A stretch of DNA of 64,000 nt from Rikenellaceae bacterium (lineage in GTDB: Bacteria; Bacteroidota; Bacteroidia; Bacteroidales; Rikenellaceae), in assembly GCA_015059845.1 (NCBI GenBank), contig SUZR01000002.1:186001-250000 (forward strand), read 5' to 3'. The notes under the pieces were generated by a model. The model searched no databases and had not been told where the DNA came from. It saw nothing but the letters and a program-made list of their open reading frames with translations. Every line of letters starts with the position of its first letter. Position 1 is the first letter of the stretch. Both the position numbers and the translations under genes were made by a program. Shown here one piece after another: positions 35,684 through 43,896 of this stretch.

Positions 35684-37348
35684 CTAAAAAAGCGTGGTCT
35701 TAGGCTGCACGCCAAGCAAGATACGTGCCTGCGACAAGGCAGCAGCAGTTATTTCGCTACCCGAGAGCATTTTGGCAATCTCGGTGATACGGTCATCCTC
35801 GCCAAGACGAGATATATTTGTGCGGCTATCCTGCTTATATACAACAAAATGCGACTCGCCCTTCGAGGCTACCTGCGGTAAGTGCGTAATGGCTACCACC
35901 TGCATATTCTCGCTTAGGCGACTGATAATATCGCCCATCGCATCGGCAATGCGACCAGACACACCCGTATCAATCTCGTCAAATATGATTGTGGGCAGCT
36001 TCGATTTCTCGGCCAACAGAGCCTTCAGGGCCAACATCACACGCGATATCTCACCGCCCGAGGCAATCTTCTCAACGGGTTGCGGCGCCATACGGCCATT
36101 GGCGGTAAACATAAAACGGATATGGTCCTTACCCGAAGGCATCAACTCACCCGCATCTACCACCTCGACAATAAATTGCGCCTCAGGCATACCAAGCGAC
36201 GTGAGCGTAGAGGCGATGCTCTTCGACATACCCTTCGAGGCCTTCTCACGCAACGTATGAATCTTATCGGCCCACTTCTCAGCCTTCGCACGCAACGCGG
36301 CAATTTTCTCTCGCTGACGCTCTATATTCTCATCGCTATGCGTGATAGCACTAAGCTGCTCGGCCAAACGCTCACCAACGGCAATAAGCTCTTCGAGAGT
36401 CTGCACGCGGTGCTTCTGGCACATCGAATATATCAAGTTAACTCGCTCGGTCAGCTTCTGCAAACGCTCGGGGTTGGCCTCAATACGCTCGCTATCATCA
36501 GCCACCGTCTGCCCCAAATCCTTGAGTTCCTGCACCACGGAGTGCAGACGCGATGCAATCTCCTCACCCTGCGGATAGTTGCTCTTGACACGCTGAATGG
36601 TATTCTCTGCCGCAGACAGCTGCTCCAGCACTCCTATCTGCTCGGCATCCAAAATATTTCTCACCGTAGCCAACGCCTCACCAATCTGGTCGGCATTCTC
36701 CAAGACAGCAAGCTCCTCCTCTGCCTCGGCCAGCTCACCAGCCTTCAACGCTGCAGCCTCGAACTCCTCAACCTGATAACGCAGCCACTCCTCATCCTTG
36801 CGAAGCGACTCAGCCTGAGAGGTCATCTGCTCCAGTTCGCGCTCGGCGTAGCGCAACTCCGAATATATCTTTTTATACTCCGCAACCGACTCACCCGCTC
36901 CAGCCAATGTATCCAATGCCGACTGACGAAACGCCTCGTCCGAGAGAATCATATTGCGATGCTGCGAGTGGATGTCAATCAACCTTACGCCCAGCTCACG
37001 CAACACGCTGAGCTGCACGGGCATATCATTCACAAACGAACGGCTCTTGCCCGAGGGTGAAATCATACGACGGATAACGGTCTGCGGCTCATAGTCAAGG
37101 TCATTATCCTCGAAAAAGGCCTCAAGGCCGTAACCCTCGATGTCGAACGTACCCTCAATGATACAGTTACGCTCCTGGTCGCGGATAGTGCCGCTCTCGT
37201 TCTTATTGCCGAGTAGCAGCCCCAACGCACCCAAAAGGATAGACTTACCCGCACCCGTCTCACCCGTGATGATGTTCAGGTGGGCATCAAGCTCAAGATC
37301 GAGTTTATCAATCAAGGCGTAATTTTCTACTGTAAGTCTGCGTAACAT
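35684..37348 (-). CDS. recN: DNA repair protein RecN
   Basis: SMC-like ATPase for double-strand-break repair, 554 residues. Walker A GETGAGKS is at 29-36. A long coiled coil (about 150-360) follows, then the signature ASGGEISRVMLALK and Walker B LPTIIFDEIDTGVSG. It stands 8 bp after coaBC in the conserved Bacteroidetes order bamD-rpoZ-coaBC-recN. Confidence 0.97.
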   Translation of the reverse strand: MLRRLTVENYALIDKLDLELDAHLNIITGETGAGKSILLGALGLLLGNKNESGTIRDQERNCIIEGTFDIEGYGLEAFFEDNDLDYEPQTVIRRMISPSGKSRSFVNDMPVQLSVLRELGVRLIDIHSQHRNMILSDEAFRQSALDTLAGAGESVAEYKKIYSELRYAERELEQMTSQAESLRKDEEWLRYQVEEFEAAALKAGELAEAEEELAVLENADQIGEALATVRNILDAEQIGVLEQLSAAENTIQRVKSNYPQGEEIASRLHSVVQELKDLGQTVADDSERIEANPERLQKLTERVNLIYSMCQKHRVQTLEELIAVGERLAEQLSAITHSDENIERQREKIAALRAKAEKWADKIHTLREKASKGMSKSIASTLTSLGMPEAQFIVEVVDAGELMPSGKDHIRFMFTANGRMAPQPVEKIASGGEISRVMLALKALLAEKSKLPTIIFDEIDTGVSGRIADAMGDIISRLSENMQVVAITHLPQVASKGESHFVVYKQDSRTNISRLGEDDRITEIAKMLSGSEITAAALSQARILLGVQPKTTLF

Positions 37349-37356
37349 AATCTACT

Positions 37357-38547
37357 CTATAAAATACTCTCTATCTTATCTACAATACGCTCGGCAACAT
37401 CGCGCTTCAACATCAGGGGCAGCTCCTCAGCGCCCTTCATATCAATAAGCGTCACGACATTTGTGTCGCCACGGAATCCTGCGCCCTCTGTACGGAGCGA
37501 ATTCAAGACGATGAAATCGAAGTTCTTGCGCTCCAGCTTCGACTGCGCATTCTCACGCTCGTTCTGAGTCTCCATAGCAAAACCGACAAGCACTCTGCGA
37601 CCCTTCTTCTCGCCCAGCGAGGCGGCAATATCCTTCGTGCGCTTCAGCGCAATCGACATATCGCCATCGCCCTTCTTGAGTTTCTCATCGGCCACCGTCT
37701 GCGGAGTGTAATCGGCCACCGCCGCACACATCACAGCGCCATCCGTCTGCTCAAAAACGGCATTACAAGCCTCATACATCTGCTCGGCCGACAGGACATC
37801 TACCCTCTCTACGCCCTGCGGGCACTCAAGCGATGTACGACCGCTGACAAGCGTAACCTTCGCACCACGTGCTGCCATAGCCTCCGCCACAGCGTAGCCC
37901 ATCTTACCCGACGAGTGGTTAGAGATAAAACGCACGGGGTCAATCGGCTCGATAGTAGCACCTGCCGTAACGAGGAAATGCTTACCCTCTAAGCTCTTTT
38001 TTTTTTCGTCAAAGAGTGCCTCCACCGCTGCCACAATATCCTGCGGCTCGGCCATACGACCCTTGCCGATGAGTCCGCTTGCCAAGAATCCCGAACCTGG
38101 CTCGATGATATGTACGCCATCCTCGCGCAGCTGTGCCATATTGCGCTGCGTAGCCACGTGGGCATACATATCCAAATCCATAGCGGGAGCCACAGCAACA
38201 GGGCAGCGTGCCGACAAGTAAGTCGTAAGCAGAAGGTTATCAGCTACACCCGTAGCCATCTTGGCCATAGTATTGGCCGTAGCGGGGGCTATGAGGTAGA
38301 GGTCGGCCCACTCGCCCAACTTAACGTGCGAATTCCACTCGCCATTCTCAGGGTTGAAGAACTCCACAAGGATGGGATTCTTCGACACGGTGGCCATCGT
38401 AAGCGGGGTGATAAACTGCTTTGCAAGCGAAGTCATCACCACCTTCACCTCGGCACCTGCGCTTACTAATAAACGGCAAAGCACAGCCGACTTATAAGCG
38501 GCTATGCTACCCGTAATACCTAAAATAATATGTTTTCCCTTCAACAT
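37357..38547 (-). CDS. coaBC: Bifunctional phosphopantothenoylcysteine decarboxylase / phosphopantothenate-cysteine ligase
   Basis: Two successive steps of coenzyme A synthesis. From ATG 38547 the protein is 396 residues. The CoaC half carries the flavin-binding ITGSIAAYKSA, HVKLGEWAD and APAMDLDMY (family AMNxxM region). The CoaB half carries VTAGATIEPIDPVRFISNHSSGKMGYA and the KxKK-like KLKKGDGD. The frame is open 48 bp further upstream, but those residues are not family-like, so the internal start is preferred. Confidence 0.95.
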   Translation of the reverse strand: MLKGKHIILGITGSIAAYKSAVLCRLLVSAGAEVKVVMTSLAKQFITPLTMATVSKNPILVEFFNPENGEWNSHVKLGEWADLYLIAPATANTMAKMATGVADNLLLTTYLSARCPVAVAPAMDLDMYAHVATQRNMAQLREDGVHIIEPGSGFLASGLIGKGRMAEPQDIVAAVEALFDEKKKSLEGKHFLVTAGATIEPIDPVRFISNHSSGKMGYAVAEAMAARGAKVTLVSGRTSLECPQGVERVDVLSAEQMYEACNAVFEQTDGAVMCAAVADYTPQTVADEKLKKGDGDMSIALKRTKDIAASLGEKKGRRVLVGFAMETQNERENAQSKLERKNFDFIVLNSLRTEGAGFRGDTNVVTLIDMKGAEELPLMLKRDVAERIVDKIESIL

Positions 38548-38619
38548 ACAAAGGAAATTTTCAAGACTCCCCACCTCGCCCAAACCGAGCGACAAGGGAG
38601 GCCTTGTTAGACAAACTTT

Positions 38620-38934
38620 TTACTTATCGCCCTTGCGGTAGTAGATCTCGTCATCGAGGAACTCCTCGGTAGCGATGATAACAGGCTTGGGAAGACGCTC
38701 ATAGTAGCGCGAAATCTCAATCTGCTCACGATTCTCGAAGGTCTCCTCCATAGTGTCGGTAGGTGACGAGAAGTCGGCCAACTTACGGTTCAACTCAGTC
38801 TTAAGCTCAGTTGAAATCTGGTTAGCACGACGAGCGATGATGTTGATACTCTCGTAGATATTACCCGTATCCTTATCCAGGTCAACAAGCTTACGAGTAA
38901 CGGTGTTGTTGGGAATGTTCTTCTTGATCTCCAT
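38620..38934 (-). CDS. rpoZ: RNA polymerase omega/Rpb6-like subunit (Bacteroidetes type)
   Basis: 104 residues. The segment DTGNIYESINIIARRANQIS matches the omega/Rpb6 core that helps assemble RNA polymerase. The C-terminal EEFLDDEIYYRKGDK is the form typical of Bacteroidetes omega. Located between bamD (24-bp gap) and coaBC (72-bp gap). Confidence 0.85.
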   Translation of the reverse strand: MEIKKNIPNNTVTRKLVDLDKDTGNIYESINIIARRANQISTELKTELNRKLADFSSPTDTMEETFENREQIEISRYYERLPKPVIIATEEFLDDEIYYRKGDK

Positions 38935-38958
38935 CTTATTTTATGTGTAATTTCGTTG

Positions 38959-39771
38959 TTATTCTTCCTTCTTATTCTTCTCGATGAAACGCTTTGACAC
39001 ATCAGCCACGTGGTCCATCTCCTTCTTATACTTCGACTCGGGGAACTCCATCACGAATGTATAGTAGGCATCCAGCGCCGCCATATAGCGGTCCAGCTGC
39101 TGCGTCACGATTGAATTCTCCGCAAACAGGAACGATGATTTCACGATATAATACATCATATCCTCGCGGCGGTGTGAGTCGGGATACTTCTGTATTGCAT
39201 TACGGAATGCGATGATGGCCGAGTTGTAGCGCTCAATCTTGTAGTATGTATATGCGTTAAGATACGACTTCTCGTGCATACGCCACGTTAGGTCCTTAGT
39301 CATATCCTCGAACAGAGGTCGCTGGCTGCTCTCGGGATAGTGTGACATAAACTCCGAGATAGCGACAATGGCACGCGCCGTATTGGTCTGGTCGCGCTCA
39401 GGAACGGGACACATATTATACAAGCTGACAGCATACAAAGCCTCGGCATCCTCGATAAATGCACTACGGCCAAAGCTACGGCGGAAGTCATCGAACTGCT
39501 CCGAAGCGGTCATATAGTCACCATCCTTGAAATGCGCACGCGCCTTATAGAATGCGATTGTATCCTCCTTAAGTGTTCCCTTGAAATAGGGCTGGCAATG
39601 CTCAAGCAGAGCGATTGCCTTCTGCCACTTCTCTGCATTATAGAACAGAACACCGCGATCCAATATCAACTCGGCATCGCCCGACTTGATAATTCGCTGA
39701 ATGCTCGTACAACTACAAAAAGCCACAATTACCGCGGCAAAAACCGCCACGTAAGATAATCTTTGTTTCAT
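38959..39771 (-). CDS. bamD: Outer membrane assembly lipoprotein BamD
   Basis: A 270-residue lipoprotein (Cys near residue 21) of the Bam complex, which inserts beta-barrel proteins into the outer membrane. TPR-like helical repeats run throughout (LFYNAEKWQKAIALLE, DGDYMTASEQFDDFRRSFG, YNSAIIAFRNAIQKYPDS, MEFPESKY), a standard BamD pattern. First gene of the bamD-rpoZ-coaBC-recN run. Confidence 0.92.
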   Translation of the reverse strand: MKQRLSYVAVFAAVIVAFCSCTSIQRIIKSGDAELILDRGVLFYNAEKWQKAIALLEHCQPYFKGTLKEDTIAFYKARAHFKDGDYMTASEQFDDFRRSFGRSAFIEDAEALYAVSLYNMCPVPERDQTNTARAIVAISEFMSHYPESSQRPLFEDMTKDLTWRMHEKSYLNAYTYYKIERYNSAIIAFRNAIQKYPDSHRREDMMYYIVKSSFLFAENSIVTQQLDRYMAALDAYYTFVMEFPESKYKKEMDHVADVSKRFIEKNKKEE

Positions 39772-39811
39772 ACTGAATCCTTTACAACTGCATTGCAGGG
39801 TAATAATCGTG

Positions 39812-39819
39812 CAAAATTA
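39812..39819 (-). promoter_or_regulatory. Promoter -7 element of the bamD operon
   Basis: CAAAATTA reads TAATTTTG on the minus strand, 40 bp upstream of bamD. No -33 match is evident. Confidence 0.5.
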
Positions 39820-39923
39820 CACATTTTTTTTCATCTAACGACACTAAATCCGAATTATTATGTTTTTTCGAGGATAAAAACTCTTTTTATCCAACTTTTC
39901 ACCACCGTTGCTACCCCACCTCG

Positions 39924-39966
39924 CAAAAAAACGAGAACCCACCCAGCTGAATACGGGCAGGTTCCC
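39924..39966 (-). terminator. Terminator after the sialate O-acetylesterase gene
   Basis: On the minus strand GGGAACC..., long loop with inner pairs, ...GGTTCTC is followed by seven T's (seen as an A run at 39925-39931). It lies about 85 bp past the stop, with dispersed repeat copy C in between. Confidence 0.7.
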
Positions 39967-39988
39967 AAGTTATAGGAATATACCTTAG

Positions 39989-40041
39989 AAATTGTATAAC
40001 AAGAGCTATTTTGAGGACGAGCGTAACGCCAAAATCACCTT
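39989..40041. repeat. Dispersed repeat, copy C (short form)
   Basis: Carries the 24-nt block AAATTGTATAACAAGAGCTATTTT (39989-40012), identical to 13265-13288. It is joined directly to the GAGCGTAACGC..AAATCACCTT block (to 40041) that is 122 bp away in copy B. Lies between the esterase stop and its terminator. Confidence 0.7.
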
Positions 40042-40050
40042 TCTATTAAC

Positions 40051-41487
40051 TTATTTTACGTCGTTCCAATCGTCAGTACGGAACGGAACAGCTGGTACAC
40101 CAAACAGATTCTTCAGATTACCCGGAGCGAAGTTGCGGAACGAGTAGCGCACAGCAACGGGCTGCGCAACTTTATCACTCCATACGGTCACCTCCTGCTG
40201 TGCCGAGATGGTAGCCTCGGCCTTATGGAATACCTTATCCTCGCCGGCAATCTCGAAGCCCGTAACAGGCTCACCGTACCAGGGGCTTAAGCCCATATCG
40301 CAGTTGCTCATCTTAATCTTGGCCTTGCCATCCTTAATCTCATAGGCAGCCATCTGCGGAGCCTTAGGCTCGAAGCCCTGCTGGCCATAGGTCTGCGCCA
40401 AAGCCAGAGCGGCCAAACGCTGTCCCACCTCAAACTTCTTGGCAGGGTGGATGCAACGCTCCTCACCGATATCGGTAGTTGCTGCCATACCACAGTTAGG
40501 AATCTTAGAGAGCGCACGCACCTGATTCTCAACGAAGAGCGGGTATGCAATCTCGTTTGAACCCTTGTAGATGTAGGGAGCAATCATAACGTAGTAGAAC
40601 GGCATTGCATTCTGCGTATCGCCCCAATCCTCGCGCCACTGCTGGACCATACGTGCCATCATTGTGTCGTAATGGTCGTTATCGTCCAGATTCGAGCAGC
40701 CCTGATACCAAAGGAAACCCTTGGCCGTATAGTTCCTGATGGGCGCAATCATTGCGCAATACAACTCCGTAGGCTTGATGCTATGTACGGTGTGCTTATG
40801 CTCAATCTGCTCCTTCGTAAGGACATCCTCCAGAGCCGACATCGGCATCCACGACTCCACGCGGGTACCGCCCCAGTTTGTGGTGATAATACCTATGGGG
40901 ATATTGATTGCACTTGCAAGGTTGTATGCAAAGAAATATGCCGTAGCCGACATATTGGCAACGCTCTGCGGTGATGCGCAGAACCACTCACCACCCTCGC
41001 AATCCTCCTTATCCTCGTTATACGAGCGGGCACGCTTGACGGTGAACATACGAATACGGTTGGCCTCCTTCGCAGCCGAGAGGATGTAGTCCATAGAGTT
41101 CTCTACGGGCTGGCGGCCAAAGCCCTTGACGGGCATCTCCATATTACTCTGACCAGAGCATACCCACACATCGCCGATAAGGATGTTCGAGAGCTTCAAC
41201 ACCTCGCCATCGCTGATGGTGATGGTCTGCGGCTCGAATGTAGCGGCAGGTGTATCAACCTTTGCCGACCAACGGCCCTCGCCATCGGCCGAAGTCTGTA
41301 TCTTACGGAGTTTATTCCACGATACGGTGATGGTAATCTTCGAGTTGGGCGTAGCCTTACCCCACAGATTAGCCATACTATTCTGCTGGAGTACCATATT
41401 GCTACCCAGCACCTTAGGCAGCTCAACCTTCGCCGATGCCCCCACTGAGAGGCATACGGCAAAGATTAATAATATAAGTCGTTTCAT
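40051..41487 (-). CDS. Secreted sialate O-acetylesterase-like SGNH esterase
   Basis: A 478-residue exported enzyme with a signal peptide (residues 1-19). The SGNH nucleophile is Ser114 in CSGQSNMEMP. An N-terminal jelly-roll (LGSNMVLQQ...VWGKATPNSKITI-type) and a late HPAKKFEVGQRLA segment with the catalytic His complete the pattern. By family it removes O-acetyl groups from sialic acids or from hemicellulose/pectin sugars. It lies 11 bp after galK and is last in the glycan cluster. Confidence 0.9.
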   Translation of the reverse strand: MKRLILLIFAVCLSVGASAKVELPKVLGSNMVLQQNSMANLWGKATPNSKITITVSWNKLRKIQTSADGEGRWSAKVDTPAATFEPQTITISDGEVLKLSNILIGDVWVCSGQSNMEMPVKGFGRQPVENSMDYILSAAKEANRIRMFTVKRARSYNEDKEDCEGGEWFCASPQSVANMSATAYFFAYNLASAINIPIGIITTNWGGTRVESWMPMSALEDVLTKEQIEHKHTVHSIKPTELYCAMIAPIRNYTAKGFLWYQGCSNLDDNDHYDTMMARMVQQWREDWGDTQNAMPFYYVMIAPYIYKGSNEIAYPLFVENQVRALSKIPNCGMAATTDIGEERCIHPAKKFEVGQRLAALALAQTYGQQGFEPKAPQMAAYEIKDGKAKIKMSNCDMGLSPWYGEPVTGFEIAGEDKVFHKAEATISAQQEVTVWSDKVAQPVAVRYSFRNFAPGNLKNLFGVPAVPFRTDDWNDVK

Positions 41488-41498
41488 AACTTGCTTTT

Positions 41499-42644
41499 TT
41501 AGATTTCCAACTTGCGCGCGCCGTCAGAGATTACAACGTCGTAAACCTTAGGCTCGTGGCCATAAGCGGCGTTGAACTTCTCCTTAGCCGTTGCGATAAA
41601 GGCGTCGTACAACTCAGCCTTCACGAGATTGATAGTACAGCCGCCGAAGCCGCCACCCATAATACGTGAGCCCGTAACACCACACTCCTTAGCAACGGTA
41701 GCCAACAGGTCGAGCTCCTCGCAGCTAACCTCATAATCCTTAGACATACCCCAGTGAGTCTCGTACATACGCTCACCCACGGTCTCCAAGTCGCCAGCCT
41801 CCAAAGCGGCACAAACGTCAAGTACACGCTTCTCCTCGCCGATAACGTAGCGAGCACGCATATAATCCTCCTCAGAAATCTGCTCCTTCACGGCATCCAA
41901 CTGCTCCATTGTAGCACCACGCAGGGTCTCCTGACCAAGGATAGCGGCTACACGCTCGCAAGACTCACGACGCTTGTTGTAGGGCGAGCCCACCAACTCG
42001 TGCTTAACAACAGAGTCGAGCAACACCAGACGATAGCCGAACTTCTCAGGGTCGAAGGGGAAGTAAGCGAACTCCGATGAGAGGCAATCCAAACGCATCA
42101 GGTTGCCCTTCTTGCCGTGAACTGACGCAAACTGGTCCATAATACCGCACTTCACGCCGCAGTAGTTATGCTCGGTTGACTGACCGATGCGAGCCAACTC
42201 GAACTTCTCGATTTTATCCTCGTTGTAGATGTGATTCAATGCGAATGCGAAGGTTGACTCCAGCGCAGCCGATGACGAGAGGCCTGCACCCAAGGGTACG
42301 TCACCACCAAAAGATGTATCGAAGCCCTCAACCTTGAAGCCGCGCTTCTGAATCTCGCGTGCTACACCGAAGATATAGCAAGCCCACGATGCTGCGGGTT
42401 TATCCTCCTCATTCAGGCCAAACTCTGCGTAGTCGTTCAAATCCACAGCGTATGCACGAATCTTATCCGTTCCGTTGGGCTTAATCTCGGCCACCATAGC
42501 CTTGTCGATAGCACCAGGGAATACGAAACCACCATTGTAGTCGGTATGCTCACCAATAAGGTTGATACGACCAGGAGATGTATAGAGCTCGCCAGCAGCA
42601 CCAAAGTGCTCGGCAAATTTTTCACGAATTAATTTAATATCCAT
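41499..42644 (-). CDS. galK: Galactokinase
   Basis: Phosphorylates alpha-D-galactose at C1, the entry to the Leloir pathway. 381 residues. The galactokinase signature SPGRINLIGEHTDYNGG is at 23-39, the GHMP ATP loop GAGLSSSAAL at 119-128, and motif III GGGFGGC near the C-terminus. It follows galM by 31 bp in the same operon. Confidence 0.97.
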   Translation of the reverse strand: MDIKLIREKFAEHFGAAGELYTSPGRINLIGEHTDYNGGFVFPGAIDKAMVAEIKPNGTDKIRAYAVDLNDYAEFGLNEEDKPAASWACYIFGVAREIQKRGFKVEGFDTSFGGDVPLGAGLSSSAALESTFAFALNHIYNEDKIEKFELARIGQSTEHNYCGVKCGIMDQFASVHGKKGNLMRLDCLSSEFAYFPFDPEKFGYRLVLLDSVVKHELVGSPYNKRRESCERVAAILGQETLRGATMEQLDAVKEQISEEDYMRARYVIGEEKRVLDVCAALEAGDLETVGERMYETHWGMSKDYEVSCEELDLLATVAKECGVTGSRIMGGGFGGCTINLVKAELYDAFIATAKEKFNAAYGHEPKVYDVVISDGARKLEI

Positions 42645-42675
42645 TGTCTTAAAGTTTTAAGGTTTTTGTTAAGTT

Positions 42676-43815
42676 TTATTTTGTGTAGAATTTATAGATA
42701 CATACGTGAGTGTAAACCTCATCGGGATTCAACACGATTGAGGGGAAGCCCTCGTGATTGATGGCATCGGGGTGCTTCTGAGTCTCCAACGCCAACGACT
42801 CGCGGTACTTGATAGCCTTGCCATACTTACCGTTGTAAGTGCCATCGAAGAAGTTACCGCTATAGAACTGCATAGCCACCTGGTCGGTAGCGATATCCAT
42901 ACAACGGCCTGTCGAAGGCTCATACACCGATGCCAAAGTCATCACCTGACCATTATCCTCGCGGGCAAATACCCAGTTCTGGTCGTAGCCGCCGCCATTG
43001 ATAAGCTGCTCGTGCTTCTCGCCGATACGCTCGCCGATAGCGTGAGGCTGGCGGAAATCGAAAGGAGTACCCTCAACGGCCATCAACTCACCCGTAGGAA
43101 TAAGCTCCGCATCGGTGGGAGTGATATGGTCGGCATTGATTGTCAGCACGTGGTCTGTAATAGGGCCATTACCCTCACCCTTGAGGTTGAAGAACGAGTG
43201 GTGAGAGAGGTTTACGATGGTCTTCTTATCGGTCTTTGCGTGATAAGTAACCTCAAACTCATTCTCGGGAGTCAACGTATAGGTCATCAGAATATCCAAG
43301 TTGCCGGGGAAACCATCGGCGCCATCGGGAGAAACGAGGTGCAATGTGATAGCGTTGTCTGACACGTGCTCCACATCCCATACAACCATATCGATACCCT
43401 TGTTACCGCCGTGCAGGGCGTGGCCATTGCTATTCTGTGGCACCTGATAATTGACACCGTCGAGCGTAAACTTACCCTCGTCAATACGGTTACCTACGCG
43501 ACCTACGGGAGCACCCAGGAAACGCTCGCCCGTGTTGTTTACATAGCGGTCCAGCTTATCGTAACCCAATACGATATCCTCCATCTTTCCCTCGCGGTCG
43601 GGAGTCCACAACGACACTACGCGACCACCGAAGTTGGTAACCTGCATCGTAATAGTGCCATTTGTCAATGTGTATAGGCTCACGGGCTTACCGTCAACGG
43701 TTGCGGTAAAATCCTCAGCCTTCATAAGATTCAAAGCCGACTCCTGCTTTGCTGCACCGCCGCCACAGCCAACCATAAGAGCCGCAGCAGCTAAGATTGA
43801 AAAAATCTTTTTCAT
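42676..43815 (-). CDS. galM: Aldose 1-epimerase (mutarotase) lipoprotein
   Basis: Interconverts beta- and alpha-galactose for galactokinase. 379 residues with a lipobox (LMVGC, Cys17), so this copy acts outside the cytoplasm. The active-site regions are present: RVGNRI, NGHALHGGNKG (His), NLSHHSFFNL (catalytic His) and a C-terminal Glu in the ALETQKHPDAIN segment. It lies upstream of galK. Confidence 0.95.
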   Translation of the reverse strand: MKKIFSILAAAALMVGCGGGAAKQESALNLMKAEDFTATVDGKPVSLYTLTNGTITMQVTNFGGRVVSLWTPDREGKMEDIVLGYDKLDRYVNNTGERFLGAPVGRVGNRIDEGKFTLDGVNYQVPQNSNGHALHGGNKGIDMVVWDVEHVSDNAITLHLVSPDGADGFPGNLDILMTYTLTPENEFEVTYHAKTDKKTIVNLSHHSFFNLKGEGNGPITDHVLTINADHITPTDAELIPTGELMAVEGTPFDFRQPHAIGERIGEKHEQLINGGGYDQNWVFAREDNGQVMTLASVYEPSTGRCMDIATDQVAMQFYSGNFFDGTYNGKYGKAIKYRESLALETQKHPDAINHEGFPSIVLNPDEVYTHVCIYKFYTK

Positions 43816-43831
43816 TGTTCTATTTTATAAT

Positions 43832-43857
43832 GGGGCTGTATATTTGGCCACAGCCCC
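43832..43857. terminator. Intergenic hairpin between GH2 gene 1 and galM
   Basis: GGGGCTGT (43832-43839) and ACAGCCCC (43850-43857) form a perfect stem with a 10-nt loop. No good T run follows, so it may reduce rather than end transcription into galM-galK. Confidence 0.55.
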
Positions 43858-43896
43858 TATATTCTACATAAGAGGTTGCATAAAAGAGGGTTATGA

